A DNA stretch of 64,000 nucleotides from Aphis gossypii. Lineage: Eukaryota > Arthropoda > Insecta > Hemiptera > Aphididae. Under the pieces are notes generated by a model that saw only the letters and a list, made by a program, of their open reading frames with translations, was not told where the DNA came from and ran no database searches. The position numbers were made by a program, and so were the translations under genes. The stretch covers positions 43,111,213-43,175,212 of the forward strand of contig NC_065531.1 in NCBI RefSeq assembly GCF_020184175.1, given 5' to 3'. This document shows positions 35,670-47,589 of the stretch, one piece after another (positions within the stretch are counted from its first letter, which is position 1; every line of letters begins with the position of its first letter).

Positions 35670-37705
35670 TATATTAATGAATACTAATGAATCCAAGAGT
35701 TTTCAAAGCCTTACATCATACCATGTCAATATGTGGGCGTGGATAAAGAGAGCGGGTAAGCTTAAATCCAAGATCAATAACAGATTCATCAACACGTACA
35801 ATTTCAGAGCCTAGAAAATTATAGGAATAAATTATTGGTAAACGACTACGTGTGTAAGTAAAAATCTTACATTTAAATACATTTAAAGATTAGCCAGTAT
35901 TTTTAAACCAGTTGACAAAGCTATCAAGATCATTTTGTAGATTAAAACAATCACCAATAGAACCAATACGTAGAAATAATTTAATATCATCAGCGAAGTA
36001 CAGAATACGAGAATGACGCAGTACCCGGTTGATATTATTAATAAAAAGAGAAAACAATAAGGGTGACAGATGTCCACCTTGAGGAACGCCAGAGGATGCT
36101 AAGAACAGCTTAGATTTGATTCCAAATATATTTACCCATTGATATCGATCACTAAGGTATGAGGTGAGCCATGACAAAAATGGCTCACCAAAGCCATAAC
36201 TGCTAAGAATTTTAATCAAAACCTCACGATCAACTAAACCGAAAGCTTTATTAAAGTCAGTATAAACCACATCAACTGGCAAACGCTGTTCGAATGATTC
36301 AAATAGAAAGTTATTAAATAAGTAATATGAGATTGAATTGAAATAGGTCTATAGTTTAAGACTGATGAAGGAGTACCCGATTTAAGAATCGGGGTAACAG
36401 AACTAAATTTAAGCATTGAAAATGCTAAAATTTAAGAATCCCTTCATTCAAGGATCTATTGAAAATAATCCAAAGAGGATAAGAGATAATAAATCTTAAC
36501 CGGAACAAAAACTCACCGGGGAGACCATCAGGGCCAACCGACGATAAGCCATGAAGAGAAGAAAGGCTATTGAAGACACCATCAAGACTGATGGAAATAT
36601 TGTTAGGTAGAACAAATGGCAAAAGTTATCAAGATTGAGTACAGACTGGTTATTTAAATATACAGACGAGAAGTAAGAGACCAAAAGGTCAGCAGCTCCC
36701 TGTTTATTTGATGAGACTGAACCATTGAAGGACAGCTGCTTAGGAATATCATTATCGGAGCGATTGCAATTAATGAACTTCCAGTTACTACGGGGATTCT
36801 TTTTTAATAATTGTTCGGATCTTTTAGCATAGTAACGCAAGCATTTTTTTGATTCAAATTTAAATTTGGCACGAAGTTGGGAAAACTTTCTGTAATCACA
36901 GACATTAGAAGACGCTTTAAATTTAAGGTGTGCTTTCTTTTTTAAAAATAATATTTGTTTTAGATCCTTGGAGAACCAAGGTGGATATGACGAAACAAAA
37001 TAAACACATTTAGGAACAAAATTAATTATAAAACACATCAAAGAGAGAATTCAGCCGAGTCAAGATCCAATAATGAAAAACTCCAATCAAACGACGATAC
37101 AAACGAACATATTTTTGAGTAATCAGCTTTGCGAAAGTTAAAGTAGGTTTGGTCAAGAATACAAGAAGGCGAACTCTGATAATTGGGAAACTCAATATTC
37201 AAGGCAGGATAGTATTTATCTGCAGGAACAACAGGTTCAAGACAGCACTCAACTTTTAGGTTAGGATTATTACAAAAAATTAGGTCAAGTAAGGAGCCAT
37301 AATTGTTGAATACAGCAATAGATTCGATATGAGTTTTATATACTAACAAGGGTAATCGAGGAGGAATATAGACTCCACCTTTTTTTTTTTCTGGGTTGAA
37401 TCGACGACCGGGAGGGAACCGCTTTCGCATTACTTCCTCCATATAGACTCCACCTATTATAAATGATAATGACGACAATTTGAAGCGTACAAAAACTTGT
37501 TTAATATTATGATGGGAAACAGTAATAAGGTGCGATGGAAAATCTTTAGGTACACCAATGAAGACACCTCCACCACACAGTTGCTAGATAAGCTATACCG
37601 ATCAAATCTAAAAATGTTATAATTAAGTAACCCTAGTTCACAGTTATTTATAGAATTAGTTAGCCATGTCTCGTTTAAAACAAAAAATATATAATTAAAA
37701 TTTAA
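35670..37705 (-). pseudogene. Non-LTR retrotransposon (jockey-like), endonuclease and reverse transcriptase remnants
   Basis: Read from high to low coordinates, the APE-type endonuclease start (ETWLTNSI near 37670, then FRFDRY) is followed by the end of the endonuclease and a linker (37478-36500). The reverse transcriptase follows, with SSVGPDGLPGEFL near 36540, YTDFNKAFGLVD near 36265, SGVPQGGHLSPLLFSL near 36085 and the catalytic YFADDIKLF near 35995. The frame continues after a stop at 35890 with a DESVIDLGF stretch to about 35690. Several stops and frame changes are present. A 60-bp poly(A)-tailed insertion (37381-37440) lies in the endonuclease part. The element is truncated at both ends and inactive. 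Confidence 0.83.
37366..37455 (-). repeat. 60-bp poly(A)-tailed retroinsertion with 15-bp target duplication
   Basis: ATATAGACTCCACCT occurs at 37366-37380 and 37441-37455. The 60 bp between them, read on the minus strand, end in a run of ten As next to the duplication. This is the signature of LINE-mediated insertion of a short, 5'-truncated RNA copy. The source RNA is not recognised. Confidence 0.8.
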
Positions 37706-37713
37706 AACAGGAA

Positions 37714-39703
37714 GTGGAGGACAAGGAAGAAACCTCTACGTGGTGTCCCCTTGTAACGGTGTTTTCCAAACCCAGGCGCAACCTATCTATCAGTATAATA
37801 ACAATGTCTGGTGGTCATAAAAAAACCGCGCCTAAAACGGCCCTTATCAGGGCCAGCACTGACGATCGTATCGATAAACATCGAAGGTATTATACGAGGG
37901 CAAAAAAAGAACTTCTATCTACTATTTTCAAATCAAAATCATGCGATATTATGTGCGTCCAAGAGACCAGACTCTTAATGCACCAAGTATATCTGGAATG
38001 AAACTAGCAACGATAAGGAACCATAGAAAACACGGTAGTGCTATCTTCACAAGACCTAACATGACCATCCAAGCAGTTAAAGTATACGAACAAAACGACA
38101 TCGAATTTATCACAGTGCATTTACCGAACATCTCAGTCTCCTCAATCTATAAACCACCAAATTCTCCTTTCATAGTTCCTAATCTTAAATCCGAAGACAG
38201 CTTACAACATAAACCTAACATAGTTATAGGTGATTTCAACAGCCACAGTTCAAGCTGGGTCTATACGGAGACAAACAATGATGGCGAAGCCGTAGAAATC
38301 TCGGCACAAGGCGAAGATATGGTACTGATTCACGATAACAAATTACCTCCATCCTTCAACAGCGGTCGCTGGAAGAAAGGATATAACCCAGACCTTATAT
38401 TTGTCAGTAATTCTATCAGTCAACCATGTACCAAAAAGATGGGAGACCCCATCCCAAACACACAACATAGGCCCATAATTTGCCAGATTGAGGCTGCAGT
38501 GAGACCTAATATTGTCCCATTCCAAAGGAGATACAACTTCATGAAAGCAAAGTGGAACCTTTTTTCAGATGATCTCGATTCAAGTATAGAAAATCTCGTA
38601 CCACTACCGGAGCACTATGAATCCTTCGTAGAAAAAATAAAATATATATCCCGGAAACACATACCAAGAGGATGTAGGATACATCATATACCTGGACTAA
38701 TAAGTGAAATCATGAACAATTACAACACATATATCAACCAGTTTGAAAATAATCGCTTCGAAGAACAAACCAGAAATAAAGGGGAAGAGCTCACGAATGA
38801 AATTGCACAGGAAAAAAGGAATAAATGGCATGAGCTCTTAAATAAAACGGATATGAAACATTGTAGTAAAAAGGCGTGGGGCCTAATTAAGAGATTAAAC
38901 AGTGACCCTGCTAGTGCGAAAGGACTCCCGAGGAAGGACCGTCACTCCCGATCAAATCGCACACCAATTACTACTAAATGGTAAACCCCAAAAACTCAAA
39001 CAAGAATATAAACCTAATAAAAGAATAATACGAAACAAAGAAAAGGAAGGAAACCACCTCAGCCGGCCTTTCGAGGAGGATAAATTGAACATAGCTATAG
39101 AGACAATGCAACTTAGGAAAGCAGCTGGACTAGATAATATTTTTGTCGAACAGATCCGCAATTTTGGCAAAAAGCCAAACGCTGGATACTTGCTTTATAC
39201 AACGAAATAAGAAACCGGAAAAACATACCGCAAAATATGGAGGAAAACAAAAATTATAGCCTTATTAAAACCAGGGAAAGATACGGATGACCCAAAGAAC
39301 TATCGCCCAATATCCCTTCTATGCCACACGTACAAACTTTTCGAGAGAATGCTGCTTAACCTTCGTGGACAGCGCACTAATTAAAGAACAAGCTGGTTTC
39401 CGCCCAGGAAAATCATGTATAGGACAGATACTCAACCTGACCCAAACAATCGAGAACGGGTTCGAGAATAAGAAAGTCACAGGCGTGGTGCTCATAGATC
39501 TAACGGCAGCATACGACATGGTGAACCACAGACTAATGTTAAAGAAACTATATGATACTACCCTGGATTACGAGTTTGTAAGAGTTTTCGAAGCCCTTTT
39601 AGGCAACAGAAGATTTTTCGTAAATCATCAAGGCAAGAACAGTAAGTGGAGAATCTCTAGAAATGGTCTCCCTCAAGGAAGCGTGCTAGCCCCCACCAAA
39701 ATT
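37714..39703 (+). pseudogene. Non-LTR retrotransposon, endonuclease and partial reverse transcriptase
   Basis: An APE endonuclease is recognisable by CDIMCVQETRL near 37955, then IVIGDFNSHSSSW near 38224, and a HRPI motif near 38470. A linker leads to the reverse transcriptase, with LRKAAGLDNIFVEQI near 39113, NYRPISLLCHTYKLFERM near 39299, AGFRPGKSC near 39390, LIDLTAAYDMV near 39495 and GLPQGSVLAP near 39665. The similarity stops there, before the catalytic FxDD motif. Frame changes occur near 37985, 38930, 39170 and 39360. It starts about 10 bp from the 5' end of the minus-strand element, facing away from it. It is a dead copy of a jockey-like superfamily member. Confidence 0.83.
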
Positions 39704-39717
39704 TAATGGCAATTAAT

Positions 39718-40210
39718 TTAATAATATAGGTACCAATCGGAAATACGTGTCTTTTCTTCAGTAGTTATTGGAAACTTGATATATTTGAAGCACATCTGAA
39801 TATGCATGCAGTCTAACACCTCGTTCAACATTTTACTAATTGCAGGTTGTGACAGTCCAATTATAAAAGCATTACCTACGGCTTTCTGGTAAGAGCCTTG
39901 TGCAAGAAATCGTATTGTTGCCGCAACCTGCAGTAAAAAACATATTGCATGGGTATCTTAATATATGTTTAAATATCAATAGAATAATACTATTAATACC
40001 TTTTTTTCAACACAAATACCGTCACTCCTAAGAGTGCCAATCAAATGAGGAGTTAATTCATGCAAAATTCTTTCAAATGTATGCTTGGATATACAAAAAT
40101 TGGTACGAAATTCTTCGTCTGATAGCCGATAGACTGTGCGTTGACGAATAAGAACTCGTTCTATTCTTAACCGTCTACTATCTTCTCGTTCATTGCTATG
40201 TTCATCGTCA
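39718..40210 (-). pseudogene. PIF/Harbinger (HARBI1-like) transposase, N-terminal part
   Basis: On the minus strand two exon-like pieces can be read. The first, 40210-40000, contains LSDEEFRTNFCISKHTFERI and ends at a GT donor. The second, 39927-39718, contains VAATIRFLAQGSYQKAVGN followed by IGLSQPAISKMLNEVLD. This is the helix-turn-helix region that precedes the DDE domain in HARBI1-like transposases. The intron is 72 bp with GT-AG ends. The DDE domain is missing: the sequence runs into the truncated retrotransposon at about 39710. The first exon is preceded by an A/T run at 40211-40226. Confidence 0.75.
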
Positions 40211-40900
40211 AAAAAAAAAAAAAAAATTGTTAATTCGCATCGAACTCATTTTGATCACAATTTGAGAAAAAATCAACTTACAACAATAAGGAGCGATGTA
40301 GATAAACAAATAATATTATAATCAATAAATTATGATAACAATTTTGATTTTTTGAATGATTATCAAATTGAATACCTAAGTACGCCAAGTAAGTCAAGAG
40401 AGACACCTCCCGACGTGTCGTAGTTAGCATACATTAAGAAAGCACACTACTCCGAGTACGCAAAGTACGCCAAGCGAGAATTTTAGTAGAATAGTACTCT
40501 ACCAATAAAGTAAGCCAAGTGCGTGCGTACATGGCGTAGTTTAATTAGCAGAATAGCCCTCCAGAAACAATCCTTCAACACTAGAGTTCACGCAGCTGTA
40601 GTATCATTCAATTTCGGCGGTGAATATATTCGTATGATTCACAAAAATATAACAAAAAAAAAGCCCAGGTACTTAATTATAAAAATGATAACACCTTAAT
40701 ATTAATTAAATTCATAGTTCATACAAATTACATACAAGTTATGAAGTATGTACTTAACTATACAATTTACTTATTATTAGAGTATAATGGGAGTTCCTAC
40801 ATAGTTTAAAATTACTTATAATATATGGATTTATATTTTATAAATTACAAAAATTGTTCTTAAATGTTTAGATTTAAATTAATCAATAGAAAAAAACATA
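40211..40900. other. Non-coding spacer
   Basis: It has an A run at 40211-40226 and a GC-richer stretch with repeated TACGCCAAG words at about 40380-40520. No gene is seen. Confidence 0.5.
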
Positions 40901-43589
40901 CCGTATTAAGGGGTGACTCTGAACATATTTTGATGTTTTTTTGAAATAATTCTTCAACTATTCATTGGAAAATTATATAAAAAAAGTCTCATATTCTTTA
41001 GATAAATTAGGATAATATCCTAAAGATGCCAATTAAAAAAATTAAAAAACCGGACTTTTAAAAAATGTTGAACTTTGTTCGAAGTCACCCGAAAAATGGG
41101 GTGACTTCGAACACGACCTTTTTTTGATAGAAAATCGAAATTAAACATGGTGTGGGTGACTTCGAACAACATTTTTCGTTTTTAAAAATACTGCTTTGGG
41201 AGGTAACATAAATAATAATATTAATAATTAGTAATTATATTATAAAAGTAACACATATAATATCTGATGAATGAATACCTATCAAACAATAAAAAAAATA
41301 ACAAATAATTAATTGCATATATCTGATTACATAGTTATTTAGTTAAAGTTGTGTGTATCAATGTTAAATGTAAACCGTCCTCGTTTCATTATTTTCTGTG
41401 GTACGAGCTTACGTATCACTTGTGATCTCGTAACATTGCTTTTATCTGCATTTTGAGGGAAAATAAAGTACGCCGATCCATCCAAATTATTTTTCATTCT
41501 TAAAAAGTTGACTTTGACTAACGGGTTTTCTTCTTTTTCTACTTGTGCAATATACATAATATCTCTTTTGGACATTTCATACTTCACAACGATGAATTCT
41601 CCTTTCTTTAATTTTGTATGTTCCGATAAACTTTCGTCCTCGCAAATTTTTTCCAATCTAATTTTTTTATTTTTTTTTCCTGGTTTTCGTTAGATGTATC
41701 AGAATCATCAGGGTCACTATTATATGATAAAACACTGTCTTGTTTGTCATTACTGGTTGAAGCAATATAAATAGAGTTTTCCTGGATCTCGTTAGGGATA
41801 TCGGGATCATCAGGATCAATGCTTTTATCGATATCTTCAATCCTTATGCTCTTACCCGCCGGTACATTCAATTTTTTCCCTCTTGTTTTCGTTACTTTAT
41901 GTTTCGGATTTCTTAAATCAGATAAGATTTCTACGAAAGCTTCAGTCCATTTTGATTTTTCGAGATCTTCACTTAATTCATCTTCTTCGGGCAGACTTGG
42001 GAGTTTATCTATAACTTTGTTTTTATCCAAAGGAAAAATACCGGTTGCCATAAAGCCAGACTTAATATTATCACTCATGCTATTTTTTAAACTATCTATA
42101 CATTTTTTTAATAGTTTAGGAAATTCACATTTTGGAATGGGCCCAGAATTTGAGTTTTTCCAATCATCTAAAGTCTTTCTCCAGCTCCTTTTCATTGGTC
42201 TAAAAACAGCAACATCCAAGGGCTGGCATAAATGCGTCGAATTGGGTGGCAATAAAATAAATCGAATATTGTTCATTTCACAATGTTTAATAACTTCTAA
42301 AGAAATATGGCTTGCGAGATTATCCCCAATAATTACTTTAGGTCCTGTTAAATGTCTACATGACGGAAGAAAACACGATAAAAACCAATCTTCAAAAATA
42401 GGCATATCGAACCATCCGCTTTCATTACGATTATAACCAGCTCCTTGAATGCCTCCTTCTATTCATGTAGGATAAATGTGTTTGGCCTTATAAACGGTAT
42501 ACGGGGGAAAAATATTTCCGTCAGCCGATACACAAAACATAACGGACACGCTTGTTTTAGATGTATCTTTGACAACTTCGGGGTGCTTAGTCCCTCTTCG
42601 AACTACTACAAGACTTTTACCCGGATCATCAACAAAGTTAGTCTCGTCGTAATTAAATATGACTCGGAGGGACATCAGATAAAGTGTTTGAAAGATTGTC
42701 AAAATATTCGTTCAATACTGATTTGCTCACTGCCGCTCGAACACGTTTAATATTTTCTCCTATTCGCAATGTAAGTTCATTATTTCGATTAAGAAACAAA
42801 TCTACCCAATCTTTACCGGGCCAGTTATTTTTGAATCTAGTTTTTTTTCCTAATCTGTCCAAATATGACTTAACTGCCAACTGAATATCTCTGCATTTCA
42901 ATGGAAATCCCCATTCACCACATTTAATTAATCCAAGCACAAGATTTTTTTCTTCGTCATGACTCAACACAGTCTGCCCACCAGGATTGTTAATTTTTTT
43001 ATTATCACTAAGCGCTTTTACGTGGTTACAAATTGTACTTTTTGGTACACCAAACTTCTCGGAAGCTCTAGAAATAGTTAGTAATTTCTTACGGACAGCA
43101 TCTACAGCCTTTTTTAGCATTGCGCTATTATAATGTTGATATTTACGGCCACCTACCTTTTTCTTGTATGTTCTTGCCATGTTCGAAGTCACCCGAAAAT
43201 ATGACTTAAGTACTAATTATTTCACTAAACCACTTAAATATTGAAAAAATCACTTAAACTAAATAATGATGAGGTACACAATAAAATATCGAATGCGTGA
43301 ATAAAAGTCGCATTCTGCTATCATCATTTTACAGTGTTGTGCAGTCGTTATCAGTTGAGTTATTAATAGAACGAAAATAGACACTTTATTATAAACCTCC
43401 ATAAACAAGAATGATAATATACGTATGGAGGTCAAAACACATGATATTGGTTGTAAGACATCCCAAGTAACATTTTATCATGATTGATAAGACATTTAGT
43501 TTAAAAGCATGTTTCTGTTATCAATATATATTGATAAAACTCATTTGTTCGAAGTCGCCCCGTTGTTTCGAAGTCGCCCCGTTTTACGG
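40901..43589 (-). mobile_element. pogo-type (Tc1/mariner superfamily) element with termini and TA duplication
   Basis: The ends are CCGTATTAAGGGGTGACT at 40901 and, inverted from 43589, CCGTAAAACGGGGCGACT, flanked by TA at 40899-40900 and 43590-43591. The motif GTTCGAAGTCACCC, in either orientation or as close variants, occurs at 41077, 41098, 41154, 43181, 43547 and 43567, in addition to the terminal copy near 40911. The single gene inside is a pogo transposase read on the minus strand. The element is 2.69 kb, a usual size for an autonomous pogo element. Confidence 0.87.
41339..43180 (-). pseudogene. pogo-type transposase
   Basis: The start is taken at 43180 (MARTYKKKVGGRKYQ), directly after a GTTCGAAGTCACCC box. 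The N-terminus is a psq-type helix-turn-helix (TISRASEKFGVPKSTICNHV), then a CENP-B-like DNA-binding segment with GWPGKDW-type motif (WPGKDWVDLFL). The DDE domain follows with YDETNFVDDPG near 42645, IIGDNLASHIS near 42330 and LPPNSTHLCQPLDVAVF near 42245. The C-terminal part is acidic, then a small domain near 41656-41340. Breaks are a frame change near 42660, a TAG stop at 42463-42465 and a frame change in an A run near 41670. The catalytic acids seem to be present. Confidence 0.85.
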
Positions 43590-43736
43590 TAAATGATTTA
43601 GATACATTATATAATAAAAATTTAAAATCTAAATACAATTTAATTTTGACTACTTATTTGGTAACTTTTGCTACTTGTTATGGACAACTATTAATTTTGA
43701 CAGATATTCATATTTTATTTTTATCTTATTTAATAG

Positions 43737-44953
43737 GACTAGTTGCCAAACGTTTCATAAAATATTCAACTAATAAAAAAAAAAGTTTAAGAAATAGACG
43801 AGCCCTTTTCTTATCAAAAGGAGAATATAAAAACAAAACTTCAACACCAAAAGGCCCGGATGAAAATTATGAACTTGCAGAACCACTCGATGATTGTATG
43901 TCTGATGAAGAATTCGAAGTTGAAAAAGCAAAACATATTTTATCAATTACACTTTCTGAGTCATCAAGAAAATCATTGGAAATAGAAACTCGGAATCAAG
44001 CTAATAATCAAAAGTGATTTGAAGAAAGACGAAAGCGTTTAGACAGCCTCCAATTTTGGAAAAATATGTAAGATGCGACCTTATACATCATGTAAAACAA
44101 TGGTACATAATATAATTTATGGAAATGTGACTACCAACGAAACCGAATATGGTAAAATTACTGAACAAACAGCCATAAAAACCCTCACAGAAATTATTAA
44201 AAAACCAATAACAAAATGTGGATTGTTTGTCGACAGAGTGGTTCCTTACCTAGCAGCGACTCCGGGTAACATTTTTTATATTTTATTTGATTATTGTTTA
44301 TTGATTATTATTATTTGTTCATACTATATTTAACAAAAAATAAATTAATTCAATAAAAATTTTGATTTTAGATGGGTTAATCGGAGAAGATGCGATTTGT
44401 GAAGTTAAATGTCCATATTCTGTTAAAAATTTCGAAAGTTTAGAAAAAGCGGTTTTTGATAAAAAGGTAGTATTTAACATGTTGTTGTGTATTATATAAT
44501 ATACTTATATAAAATATAGATATATACCTATTTTTAAACTATTGTATTGATTTAGCTACCTTATATGAAAGTTGTACACAATATATACACTTTAAAGGAA
44601 GAAAGCCATTATTTTTATCAAATACAAGGGCAATTACATATCACTGGTCGTCAAATATGTATTTTTTTTACATACACATCAAAATGGACTCATCTTGAAG
44701 TTATAAGGTATGACGATGTATTTTGGGCTTCAAAAATGGAAGCTCATCTCAAATTGTAAGTATTGCAGCACATAATATAGTTACTTAATTTTACATTGAA
44801 TCGTATATAATATTCATTCAATTTTATTTGTAGATTTTACTCAGAGAAATTATAGACCCTCGATATAGAAAGAGATTATTAAACAGTGACATTATTGAGC
44901 CTCCACATATAATACAAAACATGAAAAATTTACAAGATAAAATAAATATATAG
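43737..44953 (+). pseudogene. YqaJ-type (PD-(D/E)XK) nuclease, multi-exon, decayed
   Basis: The first visible exon begins after an AG at 43735-43736 and contains RRALFLSKGEY, PLDDCMSDEEFEVEKAK and a basic stretch. A TGA at 44015 stands where the family has Trp, followed by FEERRKRL and, after two single-base insertions, TASNFGKIC. The next part has EYGKITEQTAIKTL. An intron (44266-44371) follows with correct phase, then DGLIGEDAICEVKCPYS, the D-(X)n-E-V-K catalytic core. After a second intron (44467-44555) comes QIQGQLHITGRQIC. A last exon from 44834 ends at 44953 after a frame change. The catalytic residues remain. YqaJ nucleases act like phage lambda exonuclease in DNA recombination. In animals such genes usually look like passengers of mobile DNA. 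This copy is a pseudogene by four small lesions. Confidence 0.75.
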
Positions 44954-45718
44954 TTCATAAGTATACAAATTATATTTTAAGGTGTATTTATTTTAAATGG
45001 AGAAATAATACATCCACACAAACAATATAATATGGTTTTCTATAAATTATTATTATTTACATTTGTTTTTTATATTTTTCCACCATTAGTAAATTAGTAA
45101 ATTTACTACAATGTGTATTATAAATAAGATATATTAAAAAATAACAGATTAACGTGAAAGACGAAACACGAACAATTTAATATTAATTCAATTGTTTTTT
45201 TATTTACTATAATATTTACTTTACCTATTAATTATTATTATTTTATTTTATTTTAGAATAAATAGGTATCTTATTTTATTTGAATTAGAAGTAATAAAGG
45301 TATAAATACGAATTAAGCTATATTGTATTACAGTTTTTATGATCTATATTTTAGTGTATATTCAAATGCTAGCAATAACTTAATTTAATAATTGGAAGGT
45401 GGGTACGCGGCGCGTAGTTATCAAGAAAATAGTAGATACAGCGCGACATAATATACGTGTTCAGAAGAACGTTCATATAATAATAAGCGACGCTCCCGAA
45501 CGAGCAGCCGTCGACCGGCCGCCGACCGCGAATAGTGGGCGTGGCTTAACGTCGCGTGCTTGCGGATCGTGAAAACATCTAACAGCGCATTCTCTTGGAC
45601 GTTGTATACGTTTCGTTTTGGATGACACGTCGTCTTAAGTCATCTATGTTAAAGTTATATGTATTACAAACTATTTTTAATAGGTCTTCAGATAGTTCTT
45701 CAGAATTAAGTATTTCAT
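44954..45718. other. Non-coding spacer with GC-rich patch
   Basis: No gene is seen. The segment at about 45400-45600 is clearly GC- and CpG-richer than its surroundings, with GACCGGCCGCCGACCG-like sequence, and could be a promoter region or the remains of a repeat. Confidence 0.5.
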
Positions 45719-47290
45719 TTAATCCATAATTATTTCCATTTGATTTTCTTTGAACCGATTAGCCATTTCTTGTATAATGACATCAAAAACTCTGAAGTAT
45801 GCTGTAATGCGATAATTGTTTTTAATTTCAATACTATTCGGCTGTGTTTCACCACCACCGAACTTCAGAGGAATATTTTTCTTTCTTTTTGTTTTAGGAT
45901 GTTCAATTTGATATTTATCAAGCATTTCTATAACTTCACCCCACTTACGATCAAACTCATCATCTCATCTTAGACATTTTAATACACCTATAGTACTCTG
46001 ACACATATCATTTGCTGTAGACAAGTTAACATTTGGAGACTGCAAATATTTTGATAAAATGTGAGTTTGCTCAAATACAATTTTTTAAAACAATAAACAA
46101 AAAATAAATTCAAAGTTTAATAAATTATTCATCAAACTTTTGGCTTCAGATCCTGAACTTGTGTCATTATCATATATATGTTCTAGCGTTTCAATGATCT
46201 CACTAAAGTTCAAGTAAACAGATTTCAACGCATAAGTACGACAACTTTATCTGGTTTCGCATAACTTTTTTAAACTTTTTGGTCCATTTACCTTAGATAA
46301 TTGATAATTAGATTCATAAATTGCATTACGTTTAGATAATGCTTTGATAAAATTGTGTAAGGATTGCAAGGTACCAAAAATATTTCTTACACAAGCTACT
46401 TGTTTTGTGAGATCAGCTAAACATAAATTTAATATGTGAGCATAGCAGTGAACATAGAAAGCCAGTGGATTTAATTCACGTATTTTAGCTTGTACCCCAT
46501 TATATGTGCCACGCATGGCAGCTGCCCCATCATAACATTGGCCACGAATATCTTCAACTTTTAAATTATTTTTGAGAAGTACTTGATGAATTTACTAGTT
46601 ATGTTTTTAAATACTTGATTTGACATTATATTAATGTAATTATTTAATAAATTTTATTAATTTATATTTATATAAAGTGCACTTGTATATGTATAATAAT
46701 GTTCTTTATCAATAAAATATTTTTTTAGAACATTGTTATATTTATTTATGGTATAGTAACTCAATAAAATTATCTTTGTTTGAAGAATCAATAGATTCAT
46801 CAAGCCCGCGGGTAGCTATACCTTGTCAACAACAGAATAATACATTTTCTAATAGAACTGTGATGTAATCACTATTTTATTTAACTGATTTTTTATATTA
46901 TTAAGTATTGTTGCTATACTTCCCATTTTATTGCTAGAATAAAAACCAGTGACTTTTGCACAAGATTCTTTATGAGAGCTACTATTTTGATGGTTAGAAA
47001 AGGCTTTATTAGCTCTATTCCAATATTTAAAACCAATTAATGTAAACGATGCTTCAGCAATTTTATATGATGGTGGAAAACAGCGACAGTAAAAACAGTA
47101 TGCTGAATCATTTATGACACTATACTCTAACCAGTTATATAAGTTATACTACTCAATCCTGAATATTTTACCATTGACTTTAGGGAAAGTACAGTCTTTT
47201 GGTTGATATGGTCCAACATTTTTTGTCATTAAACTATAGGGATGTTTATTTAATGTTGGATCACGATCTTCACTTAACTTCAATTCAGAT
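45719..47290 (-). pseudogene. hAT transposase (TTF/DUF4371 type), remnant 4
   Basis: On the minus strand, a TTF-finger region (CFYCRCFPP near 47100) is followed, after a degraded 300-bp stretch, by a middle piece at 46560-46247. That piece contains MRGTYNGVQAKIREL, FYVHCYAHILNLCL and LKKLCETR. A C-terminal helical piece lies at 45925-45719. The order matches hAT proteins. The first acidic region is not found, and many stops are present. It is an old copy. Confidence 0.75.
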
Positions 47291-47589
47291 ACTATGAAAA
47301 AATAAGATGCATGTAAGATATCTATACTAAAGATTCTTTAAAACATTAGATTCACCCGATACATTAAAACATTCAGACAAAAAATATCTAGTAAAAGTAT
47401 CTAGTAGTACTAATCGTTATTTGTTTTTTTGTTGCCTTAATTAATATAGTGTACTGTCCTATATTTAAAGTAGATGACTGTAAGTTAATTGAAAGACAGT
47501 TTACGATGTTTAATATTTTATTTAAACAAACAAGTATGACAATAACTTAAAACTTGGCAAACTGTAAAATCAACCCTTTTGCCTATGCA

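Noticed and set aside
41819..42436. Plus-strand open frame of 205 codons
   Set aside because: It is antisense to the pogo transposase, whose motifs are clear on the other strand.
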